Origin: JBGAHD01 sp044226395
Lineage (GTDB): Bacteria; Pseudomonadota; Gammaproteobacteria; Xanthomonadales; Ahniellaceae
Assembly (NCBI GenBank): GCA_044226395.1
Contig: JBGAHD010000003.1
Span: forward strand, 682,001-746,000
DNA length: 64,000 bases
Direction: 5' to 3'
The notes beneath the pieces were generated by a model. That model was not told the DNA's origin. It saw only the letters and a program-made list of their open reading frames with translations, and made no database searches. Of this stretch, positions 17,979 through 26,939 are shown one piece after another. The position numbers and the translations under genes are program-made. Positions within the stretch are counted from its first letter, which is position 1. Each line of letters opens with the position of its first letter.

Positions 17979-18809
17979 TCAGTCGCCCTGATACAGCACG
18001 TCCTCGCCTTGCTCGTCGAGCACGCGTTCGCGTTCGATCCAGTGCTGATCGCGCGCGAAGCGCAGGATCGCGCGCACCGTCACCACCGCGTAATGGCCCG
18101 ACAGACGCGCGCCCACCGAGTGATCGGTGAACACGGTATTGGCCGAGAACAATCCGCCGAGCACGCGTTGCGAGTAGGGAATGTCGATGATGTCGGGCTG
18201 AAAGCCGCGCGTCTTCATCGCTTGATGCGCCACGCCGCGCGTCACCCGGGCGTTGGGCATCGAGGCCGCGATCAATTGTTCCAGCGCCCAGGCCGTGCTG
18301 TTCTGATACGTCTTGGAATCGTAGCGCGCGATCACGTTGTAGCGTGGCTCGAACTGCGTGCGTCCACCGTCGTTGCGCAGATGCGCGGCCAGCGCGCGCG
18401 CGAACTCGGGTTCGAAGTAGACGATCTTGGCCTCGTAGCTGATCAAATCATCGGCGAAAAAATTCACCAGGCCCTGCGCATAAAGCCCCGCGCGCGGCGA
18501 GCCGCATTGATTGAGCAGATGCACCACCGTCCACGGACCGTCCTCGTGTTCGCGCACGGCGAAGCCGACGTGGCTGTAGTGCAGACCGTATTCAGACAGA
18601 TCGGTGCCGACGCGCGCGATCATGGCCACGGGCGCATCGCTGGCATCGAGCGCCTGACGCACGTGCATCGCCGTGGTGGTGGCGCGCTGCAGTTGCTCGG
18701 GCGTGATCGCGTGCGTGTTGCAGGCGGTGCCGGCGATCGCCGTTGGCGCGAGGCAGGCCAGGATCAGCGCCAAGCTCAGCGTTCGTAAAAAGCGCGTCAG
18801 CTGAGTCAT
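17979..18809 (-). CDS. DUF2145 family secreted protein
   Basis: A 276-residue protein with a signal peptide (LSLALILACLAPTAIAGTAC, cleaved near Ala-Gly). The rest matches DUF2145: GLHYSHVGFAVREHEDGPW, an invariant VHLLNQCGSP region, YEAKIVYFEP, and YNVIARYDSKTYQNSTAW. The pattern of a Tyr-Ser-His-Val-Gly strand and a Gln-Asn-Ser helix recalls NlpC/P60-like papain folds, so a periplasmic amidase or peptidase is conceivable, though no function is proven. Its start overlaps the stop of the upstream small gene by four bases (ATGA), so the two are made together. Confidence 0.8.
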   Translation of the reverse strand: MTQLTRFLRTLSLALILACLAPTAIAGTACNTHAITPEQLQRATTTAMHVRQALDASDAPVAMIARVGTDLSEYGLHYSHVGFAVREHEDGPWTVVHLLNQCGSPRAGLYAQGLVNFFADDLISYEAKIVYFEPEFARALAAHLRNDGGRTQFEPRYNVIARYDSKTYQNSTAWALEQLIAASMPNARVTRGVAHQAMKTRGFQPDIIDIPYSQRVLGGLFSANTVFTDHSVGARLSGHYAVVTVRAILRFARDQHWIERERVLDEQGEDVLYQGD

Positions 18810-19216
18810 CGCGCGAACTCGCGGTGATGGATCATCTCGCGCGCGACTTCGTCGGGCACGAAGGCGACCATGCGTCCGGCCGCGCTGAGCACATAGCCGC
18901 CGGTGGTCGCCGTGGTCACCACGGCCGTGCCGACCGCGATCGCGCCATCGCGCAGCAAATGCGCCGCGATCTCGAACGTGGCCGAGGCGCCCGTGCCCAC
19001 GGCCTCGATGGTCACGCGCGCGACCTTGCCGACGATCTGCACGCCACGCACGACCAGATGCGTGCCCGCCTCGAGACCCGCGTGCGCGAGTTCCGCCGCG
19101 ATCAAGGAGGGCGCGACACTCACCATCGAGACTTGCGAGAGATCGGAATGCTGAGCCGAGGCCGTGGCGGACACGCCGAGGCTCATCGCTAGCATCAACA
19201 TCGACAGTTTGCGCAT
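18806..19216 (-). CDS. Small secreted protein coupled to DUF2145 protein
   Basis: A 136-residue protein with a good signal peptide (KLSMLMLAMSLGVSATASAQ). The mature part is rich in Ala, Val and Gly with amphipathic helices (SLIAAELAHAGLEAGTHLVV; GTGASATFEIAAHLL) and no Cys or known motif. ATG 19216 has a strong GGAGGAGA ribosome site. The stop codon overlaps the start of the DUF2145 gene, so it likely acts in the same periplasmic process. I do not recognise the family. The XRE regulator gene starts divergently 112 bases away. Confidence 0.7.
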   Translation of the reverse strand: MRKLSMLMLAMSLGVSATASAQHSDLSQVSMVSVAPSLIAAELAHAGLEAGTHLVVRGVQIVGKVARVTIEAVGTGASATFEIAAHLLRDGAIAVGTAVVTTATTGGYVLSAAGRMVAFVPDEVAREMIHHREFAR

Positions 19217-19328
19217 GACGGATTCTCCTCCGGGGCGCTCAGGCTCCGCGCGGTGTCGGGGGCGGTTCAAGATTCTTGTACGATGGCGCGTCGCCGGCGC
19301 TCGCCGGTCTCGAAAAGCGCTACCGTCC

Positions 19329-20090
19329 ATGAGCCTGACCCTGGAACTCGTTACCGCGTTGAAGCGCCTGCTCAAGGCGCAAGGCCTGACCTATGCCCAG
19401 CTCGCCAAGCAACTCAAGTTGAGCGAGGCCACGGTCAAGCGCATGTTCTCGCGCCAGTCCTTGAACGTACGCCGACTCGAGCAGATTTGCGAGGTCCTGG
19501 GCATCGGTCTGATCGAATTGGCCGAACACGCGCGCGCGCACGCCGAACCCTTGACCGAACTCAAGGCCGAGCAAGAGGAAATGCTGCTCAAGGAACCGGG
19601 TTTGTTGCTCGCGCTGTATTTGTCGTTGAACAACTGGCGCGAGGAGGAAGTGCTCGAGCGTTACAAGTTCTCGCGCCCCGAATGGACGCGCTTGCTCGCG
19701 CGCCTGGATCGCATGGGCATTCTCGACCTGCTGCCGGGCAATCGCGTGCGACTGCGCACCGCGCGTAATTTCCGTTGGCGCGCCGATGGTCCGGTGCAGT
19801 TGTTCTTCGAACGCAAGTTGCTGCCAGATTTCTTCGCCAAGGGTTTTCGCGACAAGCACGCGCAAGTGCGCTTGCTCACCGGCATGATGGCGCCGCATTC
19901 GATCGAGACGCTGCAAAAGCGTCTGGCGGATTTCACGCGCGAGTTCGACATGCTGCTCGCGCACGACGCCAATCTGCCGGTGGCGCAACGCGAGGGCGTG
20001 AGCTTCGTGCTCGCTTCGCGGCCGTGGGAAATCGGTGTCTTCGATTCCTGGCGCAAACCTTCCGAAGGCGTGCGCGGCACCGGCCTATAG
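19329..20090 (+). CDS. XRE family helix-turn-helix regulator
   Basis: A 253-residue protein. Residues 1-60 form a Cro/C1-type domain: LKAQGLTYAQLAKQLKLSEA followed by TVKRMFSRQSLNVRRLEQIC. The remaining 190 residues are a second region of unknown fold with a Leu-rich helix (LLALYLSLNNW), a possible winged element (SRPEWTRLLARLDRMGILDL, then NRVRLRTARNF) and a C-terminal segment ending in DSWRKP. This two-part architecture occurs in proteobacterial transcriptional regulators of unknown target. It is divergent from the DUF2145 operon, which may be its target. The start has only a weak ribosome site. Confidence 0.85.
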   Translation: MSLTLELVTALKRLLKAQGLTYAQLAKQLKLSEATVKRMFSRQSLNVRRLEQICEVLGIGLIELAEHARAHAEPLTELKAEQEEMLLKEPGLLLALYLSLNNWREEEVLERYKFSRPEWTRLLARLDRMGILDLLPGNRVRLRTARNFRWRADGPVQLFFERKLLPDFFAKGFRDKHAQVRLLTGMMAPHSIETLQKRLADFTREFDMLLAHDANLPVAQREGVSFVLASRPWEIGVFDSWRKPSEGVRGTGL

Positions 20091-20198
20091 TGGCTCGCGA
20101 CACGGCGCGTCAAGCCGTTGCAATGCGGGCCCGCGCGCCGCTAACGTGGCTGAATTCGCGCATTTTGCTGCGCCCTGCCGCGTTTTGGGGCTCCCGCC

Positions 20199-21974
20199 AT
20201 GTCGAGTCAATTAGCCGCTCTGAATCAATGGGTTGATCAAGTCGCGCGTCTCACGCAAGCCGATCGCGTGCAGTGGTGCGATGGCTCGGCGCAAGAAAAC
20301 GACGCGCTGCTGCGCTTGATGACGCATCGCGGCGATTTGATATCGCTCAACCCGGAAACGTTTCCAGACTGCTATCTGCATCGCTCACATCCGTCGGACG
20401 TGGCGCGCGTCGAACATTTGACCTTCGTGTGCACGGCATCGCGCGAAGACGCCGGTCCCAACAATCATTGGATGGATCCGGCCGAGGCGAACGCCTTGAT
20501 GGATAAGCTCTACGACGGCTGCATGCGCGGGCGCGTGATGTACGTCGTGCCGTATTGCATGGGCCCGATCGATTCGCCGATCGCGCGCTGCGGCGTGGAA
20601 ATCACCGACAGCCCCTACGTCGTCGCCAACATGCGGATCATGACCCGCATGGGCACGGCAGCGCTGTCACGCATCGAACGCGAGGGTCGCTTCGTCAAGG
20701 GACTGCATTCGATCGGCGAGCTCGATCCCGATCGTCGCTACATCATGCATTTCCCGGAGTCGTTGACGATCAAGTCTTTTGGCTCGGGTTACGGCGGCAA
20801 TGCGCTGCTCGGCAAGAAGTGTCATGCGCTGCGCATCGCGTCGTGGCAGGCGCGACAGGAAGGCTGGCTGGCCGAGCACATGCTCATCGTCGGCATTCAA
20901 AATCCCGCGGGGCAGACGCATTACGTCGCCGCGGCGTTTCCTTCCGCCTGCGGCAAGACCAATCTCGCCATGCTCATTCCGCCCGAGCGTTATCGCGAGC
21001 GCGGCTGGAAAGTGTGGACCGTGGGCGATGACATTTGCTGGATGCAGCCCGGCGCCGATGGTCGCTTGTGGGCGATCAATCCGGAGGCGGGTTTCTTCGG
21101 CGTCGCGCCCGGCACCAGCGCGAAGACCAATGCCAACGCGCTCGCCATGCTCGATCGCGAGGCGGTCTTCACCAACGTCGCGCTGACCGCCGACGGTCAA
21201 CCGTGGTGGGAAGGGCTCGATGATCGCGTGCCCGCCTTCGATTGGCAGGGTCGTCCGTACGATCGCGCCAATGGTCCGGCGGCGCATCCGAACTCGCGCT
21301 TCACCGTGTCGGCGCGTCGTTGCCCAAGTTGGACCGAGCACGCGGAAGATCCGCAAGGCGTGCCGATCTCGGCGATCATCTTCGGTGGTCGTCGCGAGTC
21401 GCTGGTGCCGCTGGTGTTCGAGGCGCGCGATTGGCGCCATGGCGTGCTGGTCGGCGCGGCGATGGCGTCGGAGACGACCGCCGCGGCCACGGGCGCGGTC
21501 GGCGTGGTGCGGCGCGATTCGATGGCGATGAAGCCGTTCTGCGGCTACAACTTCGCGGACTACTTCGCGCATTGGTTGTCGTTTGGCGCTCGCGCCAGCG
21601 CGCTGCCGCGCGTCTTCCACGTCAATTGGTTCCGCAAGGGCAGCAATGGCAAGTTTCTGTGGCCGGGCTTCGGCGACAACATGCGCGTGCTCGAGTGGAT
21701 TCTCGCGCGCTGCGCGGGCGAAGTGGGCGTGCAGGACACGCCCATCGGTGGCCTGCCGCGGTCGGGCGAGTTGAATCTCGACGGTCTTGATCTGGGCCCG
21801 GCGGCGCAAGAACTCTTCCACGTCGATCACGACGCGTGGCGCGCGGAGTATCGCGCCATCGGCGAGTATCTCGACTCCTTCGGCGCGCGCCTGCCCGAGG
21901 ACTTGCGCGCCGAGCACGCGCGCGTTAGCGAAGCCCTGTCGCGCGCGCCACAGGCGCAAGCCGCTCTCGCCTGA
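20199..21974 (+). CDS. pckG: Phosphoenolpyruvate carboxykinase (GTP)
   Basis: A 591-residue GTP-dependent PEP carboxykinase (EC 4.1.1.32), converting oxaloacetate and GTP to PEP, CO2 and GDP for gluconeogenesis. The PEPCK active site shows SFGSGYGGNALLGKKC, the kinase P-loop AFPSACGKTNLAML with the reactive Cys typical of the GTP class, and the metal-binding VGDDICWM. The C-terminal guanine-binding region contains FCGYNFADYFAHW and FHVNWFRKGSNGKFLWPGFG. Length agrees with the family (about 590-620). The E. coli-type ATP enzyme is not related. The gene stands alone; a 108-base gap precedes it with no clear ribosome site. PEP carboxylase is encoded 17 kb away. Confidence 0.96.
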   Translation: MSSQLAALNQWVDQVARLTQADRVQWCDGSAQENDALLRLMTHRGDLISLNPETFPDCYLHRSHPSDVARVEHLTFVCTASREDAGPNNHWMDPAEANALMDKLYDGCMRGRVMYVVPYCMGPIDSPIARCGVEITDSPYVVANMRIMTRMGTAALSRIEREGRFVKGLHSIGELDPDRRYIMHFPESLTIKSFGSGYGGNALLGKKCHALRIASWQARQEGWLAEHMLIVGIQNPAGQTHYVAAAFPSACGKTNLAMLIPPERYRERGWKVWTVGDDICWMQPGADGRLWAINPEAGFFGVAPGTSAKTNANALAMLDREAVFTNVALTADGQPWWEGLDDRVPAFDWQGRPYDRANGPAAHPNSRFTVSARRCPSWTEHAEDPQGVPISAIIFGGRRESLVPLVFEARDWRHGVLVGAAMASETTAAATGAVGVVRRDSMAMKPFCGYNFADYFAHWLSFGARASALPRVFHVNWFRKGSNGKFLWPGFGDNMRVLEWILARCAGEVGVQDTPIGGLPRSGELNLDGLDLGPAAQELFHVDHDAWRAEYRAIGEYLDSFGARLPEDLRAEHARVSEALSRAPQAQAALA

Positions 21975-21990
21975 GCGCGCGGCCGCGCGT

Positions 21991-23010
21991 TCACACGATC
22001 AGCGGTTTCCAGTCCTTGGGCGCAAGCGCCACGGGCGCGATGGCCTGATCGGCCCACGAGAGCGCCGCCTGCACCAGGGGCGCGTAGCGCGCTTGCAGCG
22101 CGGCCTTTTCGCGTTCGCGCTGCTCGGGGCTGTAGGTCTTGTCGGTGTGCTTGGCGTCGCGCGCGAAATTCGCGCGCACGCGTTCGGGCAGGTGTTCGAG
22201 CGCGCCGTCGAGGTGAAGATGCGTTGCGCTCGCGCGCACCGTGGCTCCGGGCGCGCGCATGAGTACGCGCATGTCGAGCGTGCGCAGACGATCGCCCGTG
22301 TCGGCGGCGAGGGCCTGGGCATAGCGCTCGATCTGCGCGTACCAGGTCAGCACGCAGGATTCGACGAAGTCGAAGGCATGTCGCGGCGATACGCCCAGCG
22401 CCGGCGCCAGCGCGCCACCGATCAACAGATGCTGCGCCATCCAGCGAATGCGCGTCTCGGCCTCCGGCAGTTTCTTGCAGCACGACAGCAGGAATTCCTC
22501 GAGACTCGAGTACAACAACACGGCGCGCGTATTGGGGCGCAGCCGCAAGATCGCGGGCAGCAATCGATTGACCTGGTTGGTCGGCTTGATCAGCACCGCG
22601 CCATCGGCGCGCCAGGGCCGGCCGAGCAGATCGAGCGCGAGGCTCAAGCGTTCGTCGAAGGCGGCGGTTTCCTCGACGCGCAGATCGAGCGAGCGTTGCG
22701 AAAGGCCGAGCAGCGCCTTCGGTTCCTTCAATGCCACCACGCCCGGTGGCGCATGCAGCGCGCGCGCGAGCAGGGTCGAGCCGCAGAACGCCGTGTGAAA
22801 CACGAACGCGGGCGTGCGCGTGGGAAGCGTCGGCACGTCGCGCGGCGCGACGGGCGACAAGGCGTCCCAGCGCAGCGGCGCGCGCTGATCGAGAAAACTC
22901 GATTCCCCCAGCACCTCGGCCGTGGCTTTCTGAAACAAGAACACATCGGCGGCGCCGTCGTAGTCGGCCGGATAGCACAAGGGGTCGTCGAAGTTCACGC
23001 TGGGGCGCAT
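21991..23010 (-). CDS. Sulfotransferase-like P-loop protein
   Basis: A 339-residue protein with a sulfotransferase-type PAPS loop: FVFHTAFCGSTLLARAL near residue 75, followed by LKEPKALL, which matches the 5'-phosphosulfate-binding region of sulfotransferase-family proteins, and later a RLRPNTRAVLLYSSLEEFL strand where the 3'-phosphate site lies. The second half is Ala/Arg-rich and helical. Most bacterial members have no known acceptor. No signal peptide or membrane helix. It converges on pckG and is divergent from the deacetylase gene; neither neighbour explains it. Family assignment is moderate. Confidence 0.65.
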   Translation of the reverse strand: MRPSVNFDDPLCYPADYDGAADVFLFQKATAEVLGESSFLDQRAPLRWDALSPVAPRDVPTLPTRTPAFVFHTAFCGSTLLARALHAPPGVVALKEPKALLGLSQRSLDLRVEETAAFDERLSLALDLLGRPWRADGAVLIKPTNQVNRLLPAILRLRPNTRAVLLYSSLEEFLLSCCKKLPEAETRIRWMAQHLLIGGALAPALGVSPRHAFDFVESCVLTWYAQIERYAQALAADTGDRLRTLDMRVLMRAPGATVRASATHLHLDGALEHLPERVRANFARDAKHTDKTYSPEQREREKAALQARYAPLVQAALSWADQAIAPVALAPKDWKPLIV

Positions 23011-23078
23011 GCGGCGAGGCTGGGTCTGACGGGGCGCGGGCCTTATGCTAACGCAGGCCCGTGGTCGCCTGGTTCGCG

Positions 23079-24008
23079 ATGAAGGTTTTCTACTGCCATC
23101 ACTTCGTGTTGCCCTTGCCGGAAGGTCATCGGTTTCCGATGGCCAAGTACGCGCGTCTGCACGAGCGCGTGGCCGAATGCGCCGAGCGTTGGGGCATCAC
23201 GATGCACGTGCCCGAGGCGGCGGGCATCGAGGATTTGCTGCGCGCTCACGCGCCCGATTACGTCGCGCGCGTGATCGAAGGGCGCCTCGACGCGACGGCC
23301 TTGCGACGCATTGGCTTTCCGTGGTCTCCGGAGATGGTCGAGCGCTCGCGGCGATCGTCCGGTGCGACCATGGCGGCCTTGCGCGACGCGATCGCGGGCG
23401 GTGGCATCGCGATCAATCTGGCCGGCGGCACGCATCACGCCTTCGCCGATCGTGGCGGCGGCTATTGCGTTTTCAACGATACGGTGGTGGCCGCGCGCTA
23501 CGTCCAGGCCTTGGGCTTGGCGCGACGCGTGCTGGTGATCGACCTCGACGTGCATCACGGCGATGGCACGGCCGCGATCTGCCGCGACGATCCGAGTATC
23601 TTCACCTTCTCCATGCATGCCGCCCGAAACTATCCCGCGATCAAGCCCGAAGGCGATCTCGACGTGCCGCTGCCCGATGGCACCGACGATGCCGCCTATC
23701 TGGACGCGCTCGCCGCCCATCTGCCGCGCGCGATGTCGCGAGCGCGCGCCGATGCCGTGATCTATCTGGCTGGCGCCGATCCCTACGCGGGCGATCGCCT
23801 GGGCTTGCTGGCGTTGAGCAAGGCCGGGCTCGCCGAACGCGATCGCCACGTGCTGCGCGCGTGCCGGGAAGCTGGCTTGCCAGTGGCCGTGACCATGGCC
23901 GGCGGCTACGCGCCGGAGGTCGACGACATCGTCGACATTCATTGGCAGACCGTGCGCGTGGCCGTGGCGCGGCTGGCCGAAGAGGCGCGCGCGCATGCGG
24001 CCGGCTAA
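23079..24008 (+). CDS. Histone deacetylase family protein
   Basis: A 309-residue zinc deacetylase of the HDAC/AcuC/acetylpolyamine-amidohydrolase superfamily, class IV-like. Visible are GGTHHAFADRGGGYCVFND with the tandem active-site His pair, VIDLDVHHGDGTAAI with the Asp and His zinc ligands, and LAGADPYAGDRLG with the second Asp ligand; TMAGGYAPE near the end completes the site. Substrates of bacterial members include acetyl-CoA synthetase, acetylpolyamines and acetylated drugs; this one cannot be specified. Start ATG 23079 was chosen over GTG 23061 because the fold begins at MKVFYCHHF. Cytosolic. The sigma-factor gene follows after 68 bases. Confidence 0.9.
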   Translation: MKVFYCHHFVLPLPEGHRFPMAKYARLHERVAECAERWGITMHVPEAAGIEDLLRAHAPDYVARVIEGRLDATALRRIGFPWSPEMVERSRRSSGATMAALRDAIAGGGIAINLAGGTHHAFADRGGGYCVFNDTVVAARYVQALGLARRVLVIDLDVHHGDGTAAICRDDPSIFTFSMHAARNYPAIKPEGDLDVPLPDGTDDAAYLDALAAHLPRAMSRARADAVIYLAGADPYAGDRLGLLALSKAGLAERDRHVLRACREAGLPVAVTMAGGYAPEVDDIVDIHWQTVRVAVARLAEEARAHAAG

Positions 24009-24076
24009 ACCTTTGCGGGTCCCGGCGCATCCAAATGCGCGTGATGAGAACTTCGCTCGCCCTGGTTGGAATTGGC

Positions 24077-24637
24077 ATGCAAGCGCCCACGCGCGATGAC
24101 GTCGACAGCGACGAGGTGCGTCGCGCGGCCGGCGGCGACATGCGCGCCTTCGAGGCCTTGTATCGCCGCCACGTCGGGCGCGTGCATGGCGCGATCTGGC
24201 GCCTGTGCGGCGGCGTCGAGGCGCGCGCCCAGGAGCTGACCCAGGAAGCCTTCGTGCGCGCCTGGCAGAAACTCGACAGTTTTCGTCACGAGAGCGCGTT
24301 CGGCACCTGGCTGTATCGCTTGGCGATGAACGTGGCCCTGATGGATCTGCGCGGCCGCGCCGGCGCCGAGGATCAGGAACTGGGCATCGAGACCGACGAG
24401 ATTTTCGCCGCGCCCGAGCGGTCGATGTCGCGCGATACGCGCATCGACCTCGAGCGATTGATCGGGCAGCTGCCGCCTCGCGCCCGCGCGGTGCTGGTGC
24501 TGCACGACATCGAAGGCTGGAAGCACGAGGAAATCGCCAACGAGTTGGGCATGGCGGTGGGCTCGAGCAAGGCACAGTTGCATCGCGCGCGGAATCTGCT
24601 GCGCCGCGCGCTGGGAGAGGAACATGAGCGAGTTTGA
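24077..24637 (+). CDS. ECF RNA polymerase sigma factor
   Basis: A 186-residue sigma-70 family factor of the ECF group. Region 2 reads MRAFEALYRRHVGRVHGAIW and LTQEAFVRAWQKLDSF, with FGTWLYRLAMNVALMDLR; region 4 reads LPPRARAVLVLHDIEGWKHE then EIANELGMAVGSSKAQLHRA. No region 1.1 or 3. In-frame ATGs at 24035 and 24044 exist; 24077 is chosen because GGTTGGAA precedes it and the preceding residues look non-conserved. The stop overlaps the next gene by 14 bases. The membrane protein encoded next is a natural anti-sigma candidate, and a DUF4097 periplasmic protein follows, so the trio is likely a surface-responsive regulon controller. Confidence 0.92.
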   Translation: MQAPTRDDVDSDEVRRAAGGDMRAFEALYRRHVGRVHGAIWRLCGGVEARAQELTQEAFVRAWQKLDSFRHESAFGTWLYRLAMNVALMDLRGRAGAEDQELGIETDEIFAAPERSMSRDTRIDLERLIGQLPPRARAVLVLHDIEGWKHEEIANELGMAVGSSKAQLHRARNLLRRALGEEHERV

Positions 24638-25130
24638 GCTGCGTCGCCATCTGCAGAATCTGGCCCGGGAGCGCGAGCCTTCGCGCGATCTGTGGCCGGG
24701 CATCGCCGCGCGCTTGAGTCCCGCGGCCCCGGCGCCGCGCGTCACGCGCTTTCGCGCCTGGCCCGAAGCGCTGGCGGCGAGTCTGGTGGTCGCGCTCGGC
24801 CTGGGCCTGCTGAACTTCGGGGGCTTCGGCGCCGCGCCGCGAACCAGCGACCGCGTGGCCGAGACGCCGCGCCCGTCCGAGAACTGGGCGCGGCGCGAGG
24901 CCGAGGTGCTCGACGCCTCCTATCGCGCCGCCATCGCCGAGGCGCGCGGTGGCCGCGACGCGCCGCTGCCGCCGGCGATCCGCGACGCGGTGGCCGAACT
25001 CGATGCCGCGCAGAACGATCTGGAAAGCGCGCTCGAACGCAGTCCCGGTTCCACGCATTTGTTGAACTTGTTGCGCCACACTCACGAACAGAAGCTGCGC
25101 CTGACGCTGCGTGCGTCGACGGTGAGCTGA
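24624..25130 (+). CDS. Putative anti-sigma factor, one membrane helix
   Basis: A 168-residue protein. Residues 1-45 are charged and cytosolic (FELRRHLQNLAREREPSRDL), residues about 48-66 form the single membrane helix (ALAASLVVALGLGLLNFGGF), and the C-terminal 90 residues face the periplasm with a helix-rich segment. It lacks the HxxxCxxC zinc motif of ZAS anti-sigma factors. Position is the main evidence: it starts within the sigma-factor gene (14-base overlap), the classic layout of an ECF sigma and its membrane-bound inhibitor. GAGAGGAAC before the ATG is a good ribosome site. Confidence 0.72.
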   Translation: MSEFELRRHLQNLAREREPSRDLWPGIAARLSPAAPAPRVTRFRAWPEALAASLVVALGLGLLNFGGFGAAPRTSDRVAETPRPSENWARREAEVLDASYRAAIAEARGGRDAPLPPAIRDAVAELDAAQNDLESALERSPGSTHLLNLLRHTHEQKLRLTLRASTVS

Positions 25131-25150
25131 GGTCAGCCGGAGAATCCGTC

Positions 25151-26065
25151 ATGAAGATGTCCACCAATGCGATCGCCGGCGCCGTGCTGCTGGCCCTGAT
25201 CGGCAGCATCGACCCGGCGCGCGCGGCCAGCGCGATCGACGAGAAGCGTCAGGTCGACGCCGAGGCGAGTATCGACATCAACAACGTGCGCGGCCGCATC
25301 GCCGTCACCGCTTGGGATCGCGAGGAAGTAGTGATCGGCGGCACGCTCGGCGAGGGCGCCAAGCTCGATGTCGCCGGTGGCGGCCATCAGCTGAGCATCC
25401 GCGTGCAGTCGGCCAATGGCGCGGGCTGGTCGTGGTGGGGCGGCTCGGGGCCGTCCTCGGACACGGTGCTCGAGATCAAGGTGCCGGTGCGCGCCAAGCT
25501 CGACATCACGGCGGTCAGCGCCGATGTCGAGGTGCGCGGCATCGATGGCGCGCGCGATCTGCTGGTGGAAAGCGTCTCGGGCTCGCAGCGCATCGACGCG
25601 CGCGCGCAGCACTGGGAACTGTCGAGCGTCAGCGGCGACATCGACGCGCGCGGCGCGGCCAGTGGCGGCTCGCTCGAGACCGTCAGCGGCGATGTGACCG
25701 CGACCGGCTTGTCGGGCGATGTGTCGTTCGAGACCGTGTCGGGTCGTGGTCGGCTCGAGGCCGCGAAACTGGTGCGCCTCAATGCCAACACGGTGTCGGG
25801 TGATCTCGATTTCACGGTCGATCCCGCGCAGGGCGGACGCATCGACGTGGAGAGCATGAGTGGCGACGTGTCGATCTTCGTGCCCGAGGGCATTTCGTCG
25901 CGAATCGAAGCCGAGTCCTTCAGCGGCCGCATCAGCAGCGATTTCGGCAAGGTGGTCGAGGAAGATCACGGCCCCGGTTCGAAGCTGCGCGCCACGGTTG
26001 GCGCGGGCGACGCCACGATCAACCTCGAGTCCTTCAGCGGCGACCTCAATGTTCGTCGCCGCTAG
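25151..26065 (+). CDS. DUF4097 family secreted beta-strand repeat protein
   Basis: A 304-residue protein with a signal peptide (AIAGAVLLALIGSIDPARAA) followed by a right-handed repetitive beta structure typical of DUF4097/adhesin-like DUF4098: repeated turns VSGSQRID, SVSGDIDARG, TVSGDVTATG, SMSGDVSIF, SFSGRISSDF, SFSGDLNV, each about 20-25 residues apart with an S-G-D pattern. These repeats form a beta-solenoid. The role is unknown; relatives sit beside ECF sigma/anti-sigma pairs, as here (20-base gap after the anti-sigma gene, GGAG ribosome site), and may be target or sensor of that system. Confidence 0.85.
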   Translation: MKMSTNAIAGAVLLALIGSIDPARAASAIDEKRQVDAEASIDINNVRGRIAVTAWDREEVVIGGTLGEGAKLDVAGGGHQLSIRVQSANGAGWSWWGGSGPSSDTVLEIKVPVRAKLDITAVSADVEVRGIDGARDLLVESVSGSQRIDARAQHWELSSVSGDIDARGAASGGSLETVSGDVTATGLSGDVSFETVSGRGRLEAAKLVRLNANTVSGDLDFTVDPAQGGRIDVESMSGDVSIFVPEGISSRIEAESFSGRISSDFGKVVEEDHGPGSKLRATVGAGDATINLESFSGDLNVRRR

Positions 26066-26074
26066 TTCGAACGC

Positions 26075-26764
26075 TTACGCCGCGGCACCGTTGTTGCGGC
26101 GAACGAAGTAGCGCGAGAAGCGCAGATAGTCATGCTCCAGGCCCGCCAGGGCCACGGCGCGACCGGCGCGACGGCCGGTCTGCAGGCAGGGCAGCGGAAA
26201 CGGTCCGTTGGGATTGATCACGTAGAAGCGTGGAAAGCGCTGCGCGTGCGGTTTCAGGATTTCCGGTCCGCAACGCACGCCTTGATACTCGTCGAAGCCG
26301 AAGCGCGGATCGCCGATGTCGAAGTCATCGATCAGGATCACGCCGCGCTCGATCGCCTCGAGCTCGCGCGTCAGCGGCCAGGCGTCATACCAATGCGCGT
26401 CGAGATAGTAGAGCGGGCAACGAAACTGTCCGCGCACTTTCTGTAGCAGCTCCGGCGAATCGCATTGATCGATCGCGACGTTGTGGTGATCGGCCAGACG
26501 CTTGCGCACGAAGTCGACGTACTGCGGCACGATGTCGCAACTGAGCACGACGCGATCGGGGTAGGCCTCGGCCAGATACTGCGTGGTGTCGCCGCGATTG
26601 CAGCCGGTCTCGATGATGGCGTCGCAGTCGTAACGCGTGATCAGGTAATCGACCGCGAGCGCGGTGTGAATGTCGAAGCCGAACGGCCCGCCGCCATCGG
26701 ACAACTCGGCGGCCGACAGTCGCGGGATGCGGTAGAAGGTCGAGAGCAGTTGTTCGGGTGTCAC
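26075..26764 (-). CDS. Class I methyltransferase-like protein
   Basis: A 229-residue protein with a Rossmann-like SAM-binding start: DAIIETGCNRGDTTQYLAEA, in which ETGCNRGDT occupies the position of the methyltransferase motif I (ExGxxxG), then VVLSCDIVPQYVDFV as the motif II acidic strand and YYLDAHW and GVILIDDF as later strands. The C-terminus carries RFYVINPNGPFPLPC. The fold resembles cephalosporin-hydroxylase- or FkbM-like methyltransferases. Start is a GTG without a clear ribosome site. It converges on the DUF4097 gene with nine bases between and is followed upstream by a long non-coding tract. Substrate unknown. Confidence 0.65.
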   Translation of the reverse strand: MTPEQLLSTFYRIPRLSAAELSDGGGPFGFDIHTALAVDYLITRYDCDAIIETGCNRGDTTQYLAEAYPDRVVLSCDIVPQYVDFVRKRLADHHNVAIDQCDSPELLQKVRGQFRCPLYYLDAHWYDAWPLTRELEAIERGVILIDDFDIGDPRFGFDEYQGVRCGPEILKPHAQRFPRFYVINPNGPFPLPCLQTGRRAGRAVALAGLEHDYLRFSRYFVRRNNGAAA

Positions 26765-26939
26765 GGGGGCGCTCGTGGTTTGGAGCGCGCAACGCTAGTG
26801 GATTTGAATCAGGGGCGCCAGGGTTGATTGAGGATCGACTGGTGGTTGGGGGTTCCCCACCTGACGGGGAGAAGCGGGACTGGGTGGGGGTCCCCACCTG
26901 GCGGTGAGGACGACCTGGGCGGTGTGGGTTGGGTTGGCG

